Origin: CAJWOS01 sp964502005
Lineage (GTDB): Bacteria; Myxococcota_A; UBA796; UBA2385
NCBI GenBank assembly: GCA_964502005.1
Contig: CAZCUX010000033.1
Location: forward strand, 1-64,000
Direction of reading: 5' to 3'
DNA length: 64,000 nucleotides
The position numbers and the translations under genes were made by a program. Below the pieces are notes generated by a model. It was not told the DNA's origin and did not search any database. It saw nothing but the letters and a program-made list of their open reading frames with translations. Below, piece after piece: positions 1-9,119 of this stretch (position 1 is the first letter of the stretch; each line of letters begins with the position of its first letter).

Positions 1-49
1 ATTCTCCGAGGGATCCCGGATCATACCCGATTTTGTCGAAGATCCCCAT
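1..49 (-). CDS. Possible 5' end of a gene running off the left edge
   Basis: On the minus strand an ATG at 49 opens a frame (starting MGIFDKIGYDPGSLGE) that has no stop before the window edge. An AAGGAG sequence lies about 12 bases upstream, slightly far for a ribosome binding site. The same frame is open back to about position 131, so the gene could start earlier. If real, it would be transcribed away from the AAA+ gene at 256. Only 16 codons are visible, so no function can be proposed. The remaining 206 bases up to the next start show no other gene. Confidence 0.3.
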   Translation of the reverse strand, partial: MGIFDKIGYDPGSLGE

Positions 50-255
50 GGCTACATCGATCTCCTTCTCAATAATCCCGTATAATACGTGCTGACAGTA
101 GTCGCGGGCGAATATTGAGCGCCAAGATTAGGTCGGAGCACCGCGCGGTGTACGAGGAGTTTGTATTGGAGGCAGTGGGTGATGTCGCCATTTTGATGTT
201 ATGTAGTGACTCGCCGTCCGCAGTGTGGCAATGTTAGGAGAAAGTAGGAGTTCAA

Positions 256-2808
256 GTGAACAACAACCTCGATTTGTGTCTCGTAGTCGGCGACAGCATG
301 ATTGCCCACGATTTGTTGCATACGCGCCCGCAAGGCGCTGGCAACGTCGGTGTTGCTTACGATCCCGAAGACAAGCTTCGCGTGTATTTTCAATCAGGCG
401 GTGCCATTCACCTGAATCGCATTCTCAACGAGCTCGAGGGAGCTAACACCCCAACTTCCGCGTCGCACGGCTTGGCTTCTGCTTCCGATAGTTTGCCCGA
501 ATCACCTCGCAGAGTCCTCAGTCGGTATCCGCGAAAGGTCTCCGAATACGCCCATGCCCATACACTTTGGGCGCCGTGCGAGATGGGGGGTGGAGTGAAG
601 GATATTGTTTGGCGCGTGGCCAACTACCTTGGTACCGTTGATGGCATTACAGTAGGTGAGGACGAGATAGGATCCAATGCCGGGTCAAGCGTTGACACAA
701 GACCCCAATCCAATCTTGGCTGCGCCGTCAACACTTTGGCAGACATCACTGCGCACGTCGCAGGAAAAAAGCTCGTGGTTGTTCTCGACGAGAACCTTGG
801 CTTTGTGCCGCGCCGTACCGCGTCTGAGACGGAGGCGCAGGGGATCCGTGGTGAGCAGACAAACCAAACCAAATTTGAGTTTGCGGAGTCGAAAGACCAC
901 CTACCGTGGCTCGTGTTGAAAATCAGCCATGCGTCGTCGGCAGAAGATCTGTTGACCCGGATAAATCGTGTTTTGGCGAGCATTTTTCAACCGCAGCATA
1001 TTGGATGGGGTCGACTTGTACTCCTGATTCCTGCAAGCTTGTTGCGCCAGTTTAGGGGGCGTGTGGGAGCGAACCAGAGCTGGGCGACCACGATGAACGA
1101 ATGCAAGGCTGCCATAAACGACCTTTTTGATAAGTGCGCACCTGCATTTGTGGTCGTCAACTTTGCACCTGACAGCGTTGCCGTTTTTCAAAGCGACAAT
1201 CGGGAGACGCGGCTTGACGAACGGTGGGATTGTTGGCGGTCCATACCGCCGAAGGGCGTAGCCGGTGGCTCATTGGTGTTCTCCAATGGTACGATTGAGG
1301 GCGACTTCAAGCGCGTATTTCCTGGAAAGGTGGTGGGCCACGGTACGTGTGTTGTGGCTGCAGTTGTTTGGCAACTCTATCAGTACCTCTCGCTGTGCCC
1401 GCAGGAGTCCGAAGTAGGCACATTGTCCTGCCGGCCCCTCACAGTCAATAGTCTGTTGTGTGTAGACAAGCTGAAGGGAGGCATTGCGGCGGCAATCGAA
1501 CGAGGGATTGCACTTGGCTTGGTTGCAAGTCGTAGACTCCATCAATATGGTTATTGCCTGGAGTCGAATACAAATATTGGAAAACCTGAGTCATTCGAAA
1601 CGAATGAACGAAGGTTGGGGCCCCCGTTTCGTAGTATTGAGGATTTTTCTGTCGGGAATGCGGATAAACATAATCCCACAACGTCCAACATTGTTTCTGT
1701 AATCCGTGCTGCTGAATCTTCGTTTAACGGCTGCACCGGCAAAACCCATCTTGAAGTCGATTCCGTTTTTACAGAGTCGGGTTTTGGGAATGGGAATACG
1801 GAATGTACGATGTTTTTGGACTATAGCCTGTATCCAATCTGCAAGATAGGTCTTCCGCGCACTTCAAACGACTCTCGTGGATTGGCGAAAGAAATCGTAG
1901 GGCGTGGCTTTGAAGGTCGTCAGGACACTCCGTCGCTAACCTACGCACGCTTCGAACGTATCCGCGAGTTCGACCCTGACCAGACTGATATGCTCGCGGG
2001 CCTGCGTGCACTGCTCAAGCAGCACATTGAGAATCCGTCGCGTGCGCTGAAGCCGCTCTCAATTGCCGTTTTCGGTCCTCCTGGCGCAGGAAAGTCTTTT
2101 ACCGTACGGGAGTTGGCTCGTGCTGTTGGCTTTTCCAAAGAGAGCATGTTGACTTTCAATCTGTCGCAGTTTGAAGATCCCGCATACCTTATGGGCGCGC
2201 TCCACCAGGTGGCTGCTGCATCAATTCAGTCCTGCCCCCTGGTGTTTTTCGATGAATTTGACACCCCATTGCAGGGGAGACCGCTCGGGTGGTTACGATA
2301 CTTTCTCGCACCCATGCAAGATGGAGAGTTCACAGAGGGAACAGCGACCTTTCATATCGGCGCGCCGGTTTTTGTGTTCGCTGGGGGCACCGCTGCCCGG
2401 TTTGTTCACTTTGGCGCACATCAGGGAGTAGAGTCTGAGCTACGCGCGCTCAAGTTGCCTGATTTTGTCAGTCGTTTGCGCGGTACTTTGGACATACCTG
2501 GTGTCGACCCTGACACCAACGATGTAAGCGGTGTTCATCATTTGCGCCGGGCAAATATCCTGAGGGGCGCGATTGAAAATCTGTGGCCGCATGTGGTTGT
2601 AGATGGCACTGTAAACGTAGAGGCCAGTGTACTCAAGGCGTTTTTGGATGTCTCCCATTACAAACACGGGGCACGGTCCTTGGAAGCAATCGTTAGCATG
2701 TCGAACCTGCGTGGCTCGCTCCAGTATACGGCGTCTCTTCTCCCGCCGCCCCACCTCCTGGCGCTGCATGTTGATGCCATGGAGTTCATGCAGATTATTC
2801 GTCGGTGA
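256..2808 (+). CDS. Large AAA+ ATPase of unknown function, convergent with RADAR
   Basis: This 850-residue protein has a C-terminal AAA+ ATPase module. The Walker A is GPPGAGKS at 607-614, the Walker B is PLVFFDEFD at 661-669, and SRLRG at 739-743 is a possible arginine finger. The first ~570 residues match no domain I can name with confidence. The order VVGDSMI near residue 10, LVLKISHA near 219 and a VVVNFAPD segment near 299 is reminiscent of a PfkB-like sugar-kinase fold, but this is a weak inference. Translation probably starts at the GTG at 256, with AGGAG five bases upstream. The gene runs toward rdrB, and the two 3' ends overlap by 14 bp (2795-2808). The described RADAR core does not include such a gene, so it may be an accessory factor, a regulator or an independent gene. 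Confidence 0.85.
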   Translation: MNNNLDLCLVVGDSMIAHDLLHTRPQGAGNVGVAYDPEDKLRVYFQSGGAIHLNRILNELEGANTPTSASHGLASASDSLPESPRRVLSRYPRKVSEYAHAHTLWAPCEMGGGVKDIVWRVANYLGTVDGITVGEDEIGSNAGSSVDTRPQSNLGCAVNTLADITAHVAGKKLVVVLDENLGFVPRRTASETEAQGIRGEQTNQTKFEFAESKDHLPWLVLKISHASSAEDLLTRINRVLASIFQPQHIGWGRLVLLIPASLLRQFRGRVGANQSWATTMNECKAAINDLFDKCAPAFVVVNFAPDSVAVFQSDNRETRLDERWDCWRSIPPKGVAGGSLVFSNGTIEGDFKRVFPGKVVGHGTCVVAAVVWQLYQYLSLCPQESEVGTLSCRPLTVNSLLCVDKLKGGIAAAIERGIALGLVASRRLHQYGYCLESNTNIGKPESFETNERRLGPPFRSIEDFSVGNADKHNPTTSNIVSVIRAAESSFNGCTGKTHLEVDSVFTESGFGNGNTECTMFLDYSLYPICKIGLPRTSNDSRGLAKEIVGRGFEGRQDTPSLTYARFERIREFDPDQTDMLAGLRALLKQHIENPSRALKPLSIAVFGPPGAGKSFTVRELARAVGFSKESMLTFNLSQFEDPAYLMGALHQVAAASIQSCPLVFFDEFDTPLQGRPLGWLRYFLAPMQDGEFTEGTATFHIGAPVFVFAGGTAARFVHFGAHQGVESELRALKLPDFVSRLRGTLDIPGVDPDTNDVSGVHHLRRANILRGAIENLWPHVVVDGTVNVEASVLKAFLDVSHYKHGARSLEAIVSMSNLRGSLQYTASLLPPPHLLALHVDAMEFMQIIRR

Positions 2809-5410
2809 TTTGTTTGCCGGAGATTCCTCCGAACCACAAATCTACGGCGTTCTTTCGTAACTCCTGAATCCAAAAACGGATGTCGCGTTCGCTGTGCCCT
2901 TCATCGCGTGCGGACTGTGCCAGCAACGCGAACTCGTGGCCCAGTTCGGTGTAGAATATCGCCGGGTCATCACTGCCAATACAAATTCGCGGTAGCGGCA
3001 AGTCGTGACGGTCCTTGGGGTTGACGGGAAACCACCGGAATACCGGATGTCTGCGGACGGTTCCGAGAGACGCAATCGCAAGGTTGCTGCTCGGATTCGC
3101 TTCAATTGCGATTCCCTTCAGGCTCATCTCACGGAGAAGGTCGTCTTGCAGGGTCCGAAGGGGAGCATCCCAATCCCGCCGAAGGTCGACCACTCGCTCC
3201 TCGTTACCACGTTTCCGAACCCCCAGGTCCCAGGTGTATGCACGCCAAATCTCGACCGCTTTTTGACTGCTTTCACATATTCTCTTTCTTTGCCAATGGC
3301 GTGCAGCACTGGTCAATGGCGTAATCGTGGAGGAGGTTGAGCCTCCGTCGTGAAGGATGTGGGTTGGATCGCCAAGAAGAGGATCCAATTCACGGAGCTT
3401 CCAAGCGGCACGCAACTCGAAGGGCTCATAAATGGTGTTGTATACCTTCCAGCACAACTCTGCGATCTCGTCTCCTATACTGTGGCACAAATGTGCATGC
3501 TGTGGATGTCTGGCCCAACGGTTGGACAACCACACGAGGTCGTCGAGGCGCTCCAAATTGGTCTGTGTCACCTGCCTCCCTACACTTTCGCGCCACCATT
3601 CCGGCTCGAGCCCTACGGCCAAGCCATGGCCGATTCGATCCCCATTCCGAAGCTCAAGGAACTGCATATGTTCGTCAATCCACCGCATACCGCTTGCTAT
3701 ATGCCGAAACTCTTCACCCGCATGCACACTTGCACCAAGACTCCGAATTCCGGTGACAAGGTGTTTGTCGTCCGAAAACTCGAAGGTGGTCAATGCCCAT
3801 GGCGCGCGCAGCAAACGAAATGCAGGCGCGAAAACTTCAGCAGGCGCATCAAGTTCGTATGCAGCTGCGTCTATTCCCACCCACAATTGACCATATGTTG
3901 GATCGCGTAGTACGTCCCGTAACTCTCTTGTTTGCTTCTCGACTTCCTCTCGCACCTTCAGCCAGCGTGGACCAGCACTCCATCGGGTTCGGCCACCAAC
4001 AGATAGGTCTTCTTCAACTTGAGCATCAGGTTTCCTAATGAAATGCAAAACAAATCGTATCGCCGGGCGCTTTTCATTCATCGAGGGTTTTCCGAGCGCC
4101 GCGGCAGTTTTTGCATAAGAATGTGCATTGGGCGTGTCTCCTGGCGGAAGATGCTGACAGTCTGCCTGGCCGATGGCGTGTCCAGAAGTTGTTGATGCGG
4201 CGGCATTGACAGTTCCGGATGGAGTGTCGTGTGGGGAACTTGCCGCTGCCGCTTGAAGCCAACGCTCGGTTTTTTGCCGTATGCTCCTCCCAGGGCCCAA
4301 CTTAATTTCTAGCCAACGGACACCACCCTCATCCCATGCTTGGCGCCACAATGCATAGGGGGAAGCCTGAATGTTGTCTTGCCATGGATGGTCAACGTAT
4401 TCTGTCTTGAAGCGGTCAAGGCCCCGAAATCCTTGTGGGGGATGAACCAACGAAGACTCAACCTCAGATCGTTTGAGTAACAATATGTGCACTGCCGACT
4501 CGAGTGCGCTGTTGCGTGGGCCTTCGAGAAGCTTGCGAAAGGCTTCGGCCAATAGATTGCGGTCGATGCATAGCATTCGGTCGGGTTGAAAATCCTCCCC
4601 CACTTTTGCATTTCGTAGCTGTTTCACCGAGTAATAGCGTTCATCGTTCGCCAACGAATTCGGTAGCAAAAAAACATTCGAGTCTATTTGGGTTGATTGG
4701 GAAATGAATTCGTAGATGGCGTTCCAAATGCGTCTTGCGCGATTGAGTTCCTTACCCCAATCGGGACTTTTTCCATTTCCTTTTGGATACGGAACGTTTT
4801 GTGGGAGTCCTTCGGCAAGGAGGCGATGCCATACGAAAGAGGGCAGTTTTGTCAAAGACTCATGGCGATGTATTTCCGCCAAGCCTTCCCGGTAGAGCGC
4901 CTCCATGCTTTGGTCCGCGACTCGGGGAATACGGGGCGCATTTAGCAGTATGGCATCGAAACTTCGATTATTCGCTCGCAATCGCCAAGGTTGTTCTCCT
5001 TCATTTTTTAGGCAGGTTGCAATCATGGCGAAGACTTGAGGGGCTTCAATGGACGTGGCTTCAGACCACTCTTCCCTCCATCGTAGGTGTGCCTCGGGGT
5101 CCCAGCGCAGCTCGCCACTGTGAAAAACAAACATGTCCTCGGCAAGCAAACCAACTGCAGTGCATACCAAGGATTGTGTGTGTGTTGCTTCGGTAAGGCG
5201 GGACTCAAATAGTCTTCGGGCGCCCCTGACCTGGTGCCTAGCCCAGCGTCCCCAGCGGCGGTCATGCACGCGCTCGACCTCATCCAAAAGGTTCATTACA
5301 CGGTTTTTTTCGGCCATAGCGCTCGCGTGTCCGGCGTGATGAAAGTCTACCAGTGTATCGACCAACTCTGGCGTGCTCAACAGTGCGTGTGCGAAATGAA
5401 GGGGAGTCAC
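2795..5410 (-). CDS. rdrB: RdrB-like adenosine deaminase of a RADAR defence system
   Basis: This 871-residue protein is a divergent member of the adenosine deaminase superfamily. Visible family motifs in the C-terminal half are SVHAGEEF (561-568), RIGHG (592-596), IEANPSSNLAI (768-778, matching the usual E-x-x-PTSN element) and GSDDPAIF (812-819, the metal/catalytic aspartate motif). At about 870 residues it is far longer than a metabolic deaminase (~340) and fits RdrB, which assembles into large shells and deaminates adenosine in RNA or nucleotides during phage infection. A low-complexity stretch at about 385-440 looks like a linker. The N-terminal HxH metal motif is not obvious; candidates are H5/H8 or the HHAGH cluster at 24-28. 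The start codon overlaps the rdrA stop by 4 bp (ATGA), showing translational coupling. Confidence 0.88.
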   Translation of the reverse strand: MTPLHFAHALLSTPELVDTLVDFHHAGHASAMAEKNRVMNLLDEVERVHDRRWGRWARHQVRGARRLFESRLTEATHTQSLVCTAVGLLAEDMFVFHSGELRWDPEAHLRWREEWSEATSIEAPQVFAMIATCLKNEGEQPWRLRANNRSFDAILLNAPRIPRVADQSMEALYREGLAEIHRHESLTKLPSFVWHRLLAEGLPQNVPYPKGNGKSPDWGKELNRARRIWNAIYEFISQSTQIDSNVFLLPNSLANDERYYSVKQLRNAKVGEDFQPDRMLCIDRNLLAEAFRKLLEGPRNSALESAVHILLLKRSEVESSLVHPPQGFRGLDRFKTEYVDHPWQDNIQASPYALWRQAWDEGGVRWLEIKLGPGRSIRQKTERWLQAAAASSPHDTPSGTVNAAASTTSGHAIGQADCQHLPPGDTPNAHSYAKTAAALGKPSMNEKRPAIRFVLHFIRKPDAQVEEDLSVGGRTRWSAGPRWLKVREEVEKQTRELRDVLRDPTYGQLWVGIDAAAYELDAPAEVFAPAFRLLRAPWALTTFEFSDDKHLVTGIRSLGASVHAGEEFRHIASGMRWIDEHMQFLELRNGDRIGHGLAVGLEPEWWRESVGRQVTQTNLERLDDLVWLSNRWARHPQHAHLCHSIGDEIAELCWKVYNTIYEPFELRAAWKLRELDPLLGDPTHILHDGGSTSSTITPLTSAARHWQRKRICESSQKAVEIWRAYTWDLGVRKRGNEERVVDLRRDWDAPLRTLQDDLLREMSLKGIAIEANPSSNLAIASLGTVRRHPVFRWFPVNPKDRHDLPLPRICIGSDDPAIFYTELGHEFALLAQSARDEGHSERDIRFWIQELRKNAVDLWFGGISGKQITDE

Positions 5411-8334
5411 TTGGCGCCCTCATTTTGGGTTGGCACTCCTACCTCCAGCAATAGACCGCACAGCAGATGATAGAGAGCCGCTTGGTTTTCTGTATTTAGG
5501 TCCGAGTTGGGTTCAGGTGGGAATGCGTTCGTCAATAGTTGAGCCCAGTCGGAGTGGACCGCTGCTCGCACTGCGGGACAGGTGACAAGTATATTGGTAA
5601 GTGGGAGAACTTGCGACCAACTTAATGCTTCGATACCCATCTCTCGGAGTGTAGCTCGCGACTCGGAAGTCATGGTTGCCAGGAATGTAAGTACTGATGA
5701 AAAGTGCTGATCGTCGGCACTCGGCAGGTAAACGCGGGGTTGGGTTGCCGGTTCGCCCACTTGTGTTGCGGAATCGACCTCTCCTACATTGTAGCGTTTG
5801 TAAGTGAAGCCGTAAATAGGAACCCACTCGGAAAGCAAGGGTAGCTTGAGCTTACGATAGCTGTCAAGGTCGCCAGCAACGAGTGCATAGAACTCATTGA
5901 ACAATAGCGCATGGATGAATCCGAGAATGCATGGCTCGAGGTAATCTGCAACAGTAGAAACATCACGTTGGGAAAGTGATCTTCCAACACGCTCTTCGAC
6001 TTCCCGCCAAGTCTTGGCGATATCGATCAACAGAAATATCTCCGCCTTTGCCTCCCTCGCACAATTTTGCACTGCGGGAGAGTTTTGCCATCTCCAGATA
6101 CAGTTGCCTAATGTCCGCCATGCGTCCGTGGAAGGAGGTTCCAGTGGTTGGCTAGTCGGGCCAGCCGCTCTAACCCGCGCGCCTTCTGTGCGGTTGTGAA
6201 TATGTAGGCGATAATGTTGTTCGTTCCAGTATCGACGAAATGGAGATTCATTGGCGGTAGAACTTCGCGTTTGAACATACAGTAGCCTCTCGATTGCCCC
6301 GCCGGCATCGAGGAATTGGTGGGGCGGGGCGTTTGCGCGCACGAGGAAAAGTTGCAGAAATGCAAGCAGATCTTGGCGCTCGATGGGCGGAAGGGGATCA
6401 TGGTTTCTTAGTTGTTCCGAAATGCGCGAATTGGGTCGAAAGAGAGGCGTTGGGGTGTTTTTGTCCAACCTCTCCTCCGAGTTATGCCATATGTGAATGC
6501 GCAAGGCACCACGAATCATGTTTATCCATGAACTGGACACTTGGGAAACATCTGTGGGGCGACCGGTTGTCGATGCTAATACTCTCACAATGGGCAGCGC
6601 GGGATGGGCGGCGAACTGATTCTCGAATGAAAGTGCGTGTTCTGCTTGGCGAACTACCATATACGCGCTGGACTCTCCGCTACCGGCCGCTAATTCTCTT
6701 CGTTGGTCTACCTGCGAGGATTGTTGCTCAAAACTTAATGGCGGCGACATCCATACCGGGCCGATGGTCGTCAAAAGGCGCAGTACTTTCCGAGGTTGTA
6801 GAAGAAGACCTTTGTTGATGGCCAAGCGGGTGATTTCCGTTCGAAGGACAGTACCATCGTCCACGTTGCCCACTTCGTCTTCTGTCCTGGTCCAACGGGG
6901 GGACTGTTGTCGAAATCCGTACAAGGTAGCCGCTTTGAGCCAGTCTTTTCCAACAACTACTCGACGGATGTATCGTTCTGGAGGCTGGTCGAGTACCTCA
7001 GAGCTATCCAATAACTCAAACAATCGCGATAGATTGACAACCAGCGAGTTTAAACTCTGGCCGTCGTCTTGCTTTTGCGATTGGGGTAGAGGTTTGCTCG
7101 GGTGCATTTCCCAGCAAATGTGAAGGAACGTCACCAATGCGCGTGTGTTGTTGGGGAGCGCGTGCGTCAATGAATGAAGCGGGATCCTCGATACTTGGGG
7201 AGTTAGGGAGAGAGTAAGGTCACCTAAGAGGCTCACCTGGTCGGTCGTGTGGGGCGTATGGAGGAATATCGGCATTGGCTTGGTCTTGTTGCCCTCATTG
7301 CGAGGCTGCCACTTGCCGTTTTGAAGCAGGTCTTGTTTTGCCGAAAACAGCCGTTGACGGTGGGCGGCTGGCAGGACCTTGAGCAGGAACTGGTGGCGAA
7401 TGTTGACGGTGTGTTGGAGCTGTTTTTCGAGAGATATGACTTGATCGGGAAGTTGGATACCTTTGAGAAGACCAAGCGCGGTGGCATCTTGTTTAAATAG
7501 CTCGTTTTGGACCACCAACTGCAAATGCAATTCGTCCGCACATAAAACCGGTACGAGGGACGGGCCACTCAAATACTTGTAAATGCTGTTTAGAACGCGC
7601 CAAGATTCTGGACCTCCGAGGTCAATGTCGTCGATAGGTTGAACCAGCAAGTCGACGCAAAGTAACTTGCAGGCTTCGCGTGCAACCTCCTCGAATCTCT
7701 CCATCGCGGTTAAGCCGCCACTTGACAATCGATGTAGATTCTCAGCGTACTGCGAGAACGAACCCCCGCTTGCCATTAAGGCTCTCCAGGTGTCATTGCT
7801 TGATGCAAGCAGCCCGGTGTGTAGTTTTTCCACCGCTGTTATGAGCTTCCCTTTATGGTCTCTTCCGCACGGGTCACAGTCGGCGAGGCTATGGTCGATT
7901 TCGCGTATGATATTCGCGACCACTGTTGCAAGAAAGACTTCATCCCCGTCAATTTGGTTGGGGTCCAAGATTGGTAGCACATATGCCTTAGGTAGACTAA
8001 CGTTGCCATGTTTATTGGCAAATCCGTCGAGATTTCTCTGCAGCGATAGAATAAAGGTTGTCTTGCCAATGCCGCGCTCGCCAGCAATCAAAACACCTTG
8101 TCGATGCGGCTGTAGAACCTGTTGCCGTTTGCCTTTGCATCGGCGTATCGAGCTCTGACGCCGCCCCTCTTCTTCGTATTTATATCGGTTATGTGCATCT
8201 GCTGCAAGTTTTATCAGAATCTGAACGCATCGCTCCATTTGATGTTTATGGAGATTGTCGTTTGGTTCGATTTCCAGCCCGTCCACTGAGCTCGACTCTT
8301 GAATGACGAATGTCTGGGATTCGGTTGACGACAT
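5407..8334 (-). CDS. rdrA: RdrA-like ATPase of a RADAR defence system
   Basis: This 975-residue P-loop ATPase has Walker A GERGIGKT at 85-92 and a Walker B-type element LLVQPIDDIDL at 229-239, followed by CADELH near 265-270, as in STAND/KAP-like AAA ATPases. Length, motif position and direct coupling to a giant adenosine deaminase identify it as RdrA, the ATPase that works with RdrB in RADAR. The remaining ~600 residues are mostly helical with no other motif I recognise. I place the start at the ATG at 8334, with AAAGGAG about ten bases upstream. The open frame continues to 8532, but the extra 66 residues look non-coding. The promoter should lie in the 785-bp spacer up to 9119, which also holds a tandem repeat. 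Confidence 0.87.
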   Translation of the reverse strand: MSSTESQTFVIQESSSVDGLEIEPNDNLHKHQMERCVQILIKLAADAHNRYKYEEEGRRQSSIRRCKGKRQQVLQPHRQGVLIAGERGIGKTTFILSLQRNLDGFANKHGNVSLPKAYVLPILDPNQIDGDEVFLATVVANIIREIDHSLADCDPCGRDHKGKLITAVEKLHTGLLASSNDTWRALMASGGSFSQYAENLHRLSSGGLTAMERFEEVAREACKLLCVDLLVQPIDDIDLGGPESWRVLNSIYKYLSGPSLVPVLCADELHLQLVVQNELFKQDATALGLLKGIQLPDQVISLEKQLQHTVNIRHQFLLKVLPAAHRQRLFSAKQDLLQNGKWQPRNEGNKTKPMPIFLHTPHTTDQVSLLGDLTLSLTPQVSRIPLHSLTHALPNNTRALVTFLHICWEMHPSKPLPQSQKQDDGQSLNSLVVNLSRLFELLDSSEVLDQPPERYIRRVVVGKDWLKAATLYGFRQQSPRWTRTEDEVGNVDDGTVLRTEITRLAINKGLLLQPRKVLRLLTTIGPVWMSPPLSFEQQSSQVDQRRELAAGSGESSAYMVVRQAEHALSFENQFAAHPALPIVRVLASTTGRPTDVSQVSSSWINMIRGALRIHIWHNSEERLDKNTPTPLFRPNSRISEQLRNHDPLPPIERQDLLAFLQLFLVRANAPPHQFLDAGGAIERLLYVQTRSSTANESPFRRYWNEQHYRLHIHNRTEGARVRAAGPTSQPLEPPSTDAWRTLGNCIWRWQNSPAVQNCAREAKAEIFLLIDIAKTWREVEERVGRSLSQRDVSTVADYLEPCILGFIHALLFNEFYALVAGDLDSYRKLKLPLLSEWVPIYGFTYKRYNVGEVDSATQVGEPATQPRVYLPSADDQHFSSVLTFLATMTSESRATLREMGIEALSWSQVLPLTNILVTCPAVRAAVHSDWAQLLTNAFPPEPNSDLNTENQAALYHLLCGLLLEVGVPTQNEGAK

Positions 8335-8856
8335 GATTAATACACTCCTTTTGCATCGCGTTTGCGTTTGATTGTGCGGGGTGCGGGGTGCGGGGTGCCA
8401 TGGACCCCAGTCGGTCGAGGACGGGCTCGATAGAAGCAGCCGTTGGTTGCGAGCGATGGAGAATATGCAATCCAATCGAGGCTGGGTAGATACTCTGACT
8501 GTATTGGGACGCGTGGGCTTTCGAGAATTCAATATTGGTGCTGGCGATGCTCGAATCGGTTGGAGTAAAATACATGATTGATATCGGAAAAATTATCGAA
8601 GTCGATGTACGTGCTGCTGTACATGGCGTGGCGCGAACGCGGCTCGTGTTTCGGTTCAACGGTACGTCCGACGCGGTGGATGGGAGATCTGCCCCCACCC
8701 CGCACCGTGGTCCGCTGTGGACGCGATAACGACTCGCCCCCTCCGGCTGACCCTTGCACCCCAACACCTCCTGCCTCTTGGGGTGTGCCGCCCAGCGTTG
8801 GCCAACGTGTTGCGCAATGTTGGGGCCGCCGCGGTGGGTATACGGAATGGGGGCTG
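8335..8856. other. Non-coding spacer upstream of rdrA
   Basis: No convincing gene lies here; short frames on both strands have no ribosome binding site and arginine-rich, non-protein-like translations. The stretch must contain the rdrAB promoter, but I could not pick a clear -10/-35 pair. A GGGGTGC triplet repeat near 8378-8398 is the only local oddity. Confidence 0.6.
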
Positions 8857-9067
8857 CGTTTTTGGGGTGTGCTACGTCAGCAAATGTCCGCCATGAATCG
8901 TTTTTGGGGTGGCGGTACTGGTTTTGTATGGGGGTGCGTGCGTTTTTGGGGCGTGCTACGTCAGCAAATGTCCGCCATGAATCGTTTTGGGGGTGGCGGT
9001 ACTGGTTTTATGTGCGGTATCGTCGCAAATTGGGGGTGGCGGTACTGAACGGAGCGCCGCGCGGGCT
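8857..9067. repeat. 84-bp-period tandem repeat array (copy 1 of 2)
   Basis: Two units start at 8857 and 8941, exactly 84 bp apart, followed by a partial third unit. Each unit begins CGTTTTTGGGG and carries the 19-mer CGTCAGCAAATGTCCGCCA (8875-8893 and 8959-8977). Within a unit the CGTTTTTGGGGTG motif recurs after about 42 bp, so the array may have grown from a half-size unit. The array ends with GTACTGAACGGA and a CGCGCGGGCT-like tail. A related 211-bp array with the same period and the same end lies at 44193-44403. Both sit just past the stop codon of a minus-strand gene and upstream of a minus-strand defence operon. Confidence 0.85.
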
Positions 9068-9119
9068 CTATTTTGGCTCCGCGCGGAGGTTGTAGGTCGG
9101 GAGTGCGCTGGCGGACGGC

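Noticed and set aside
61..100. TATAAT at 81-86 as promoter of the AAA+ gene
   Set aside because: No matching -35 element at the right distance and it lies ~170 bp from the start codon; too weak to annotate.
8857..9067. CRISPR array
   Set aside because: Only two and a bit 84-bp units without distinct spacers, and no cas genes nearby.
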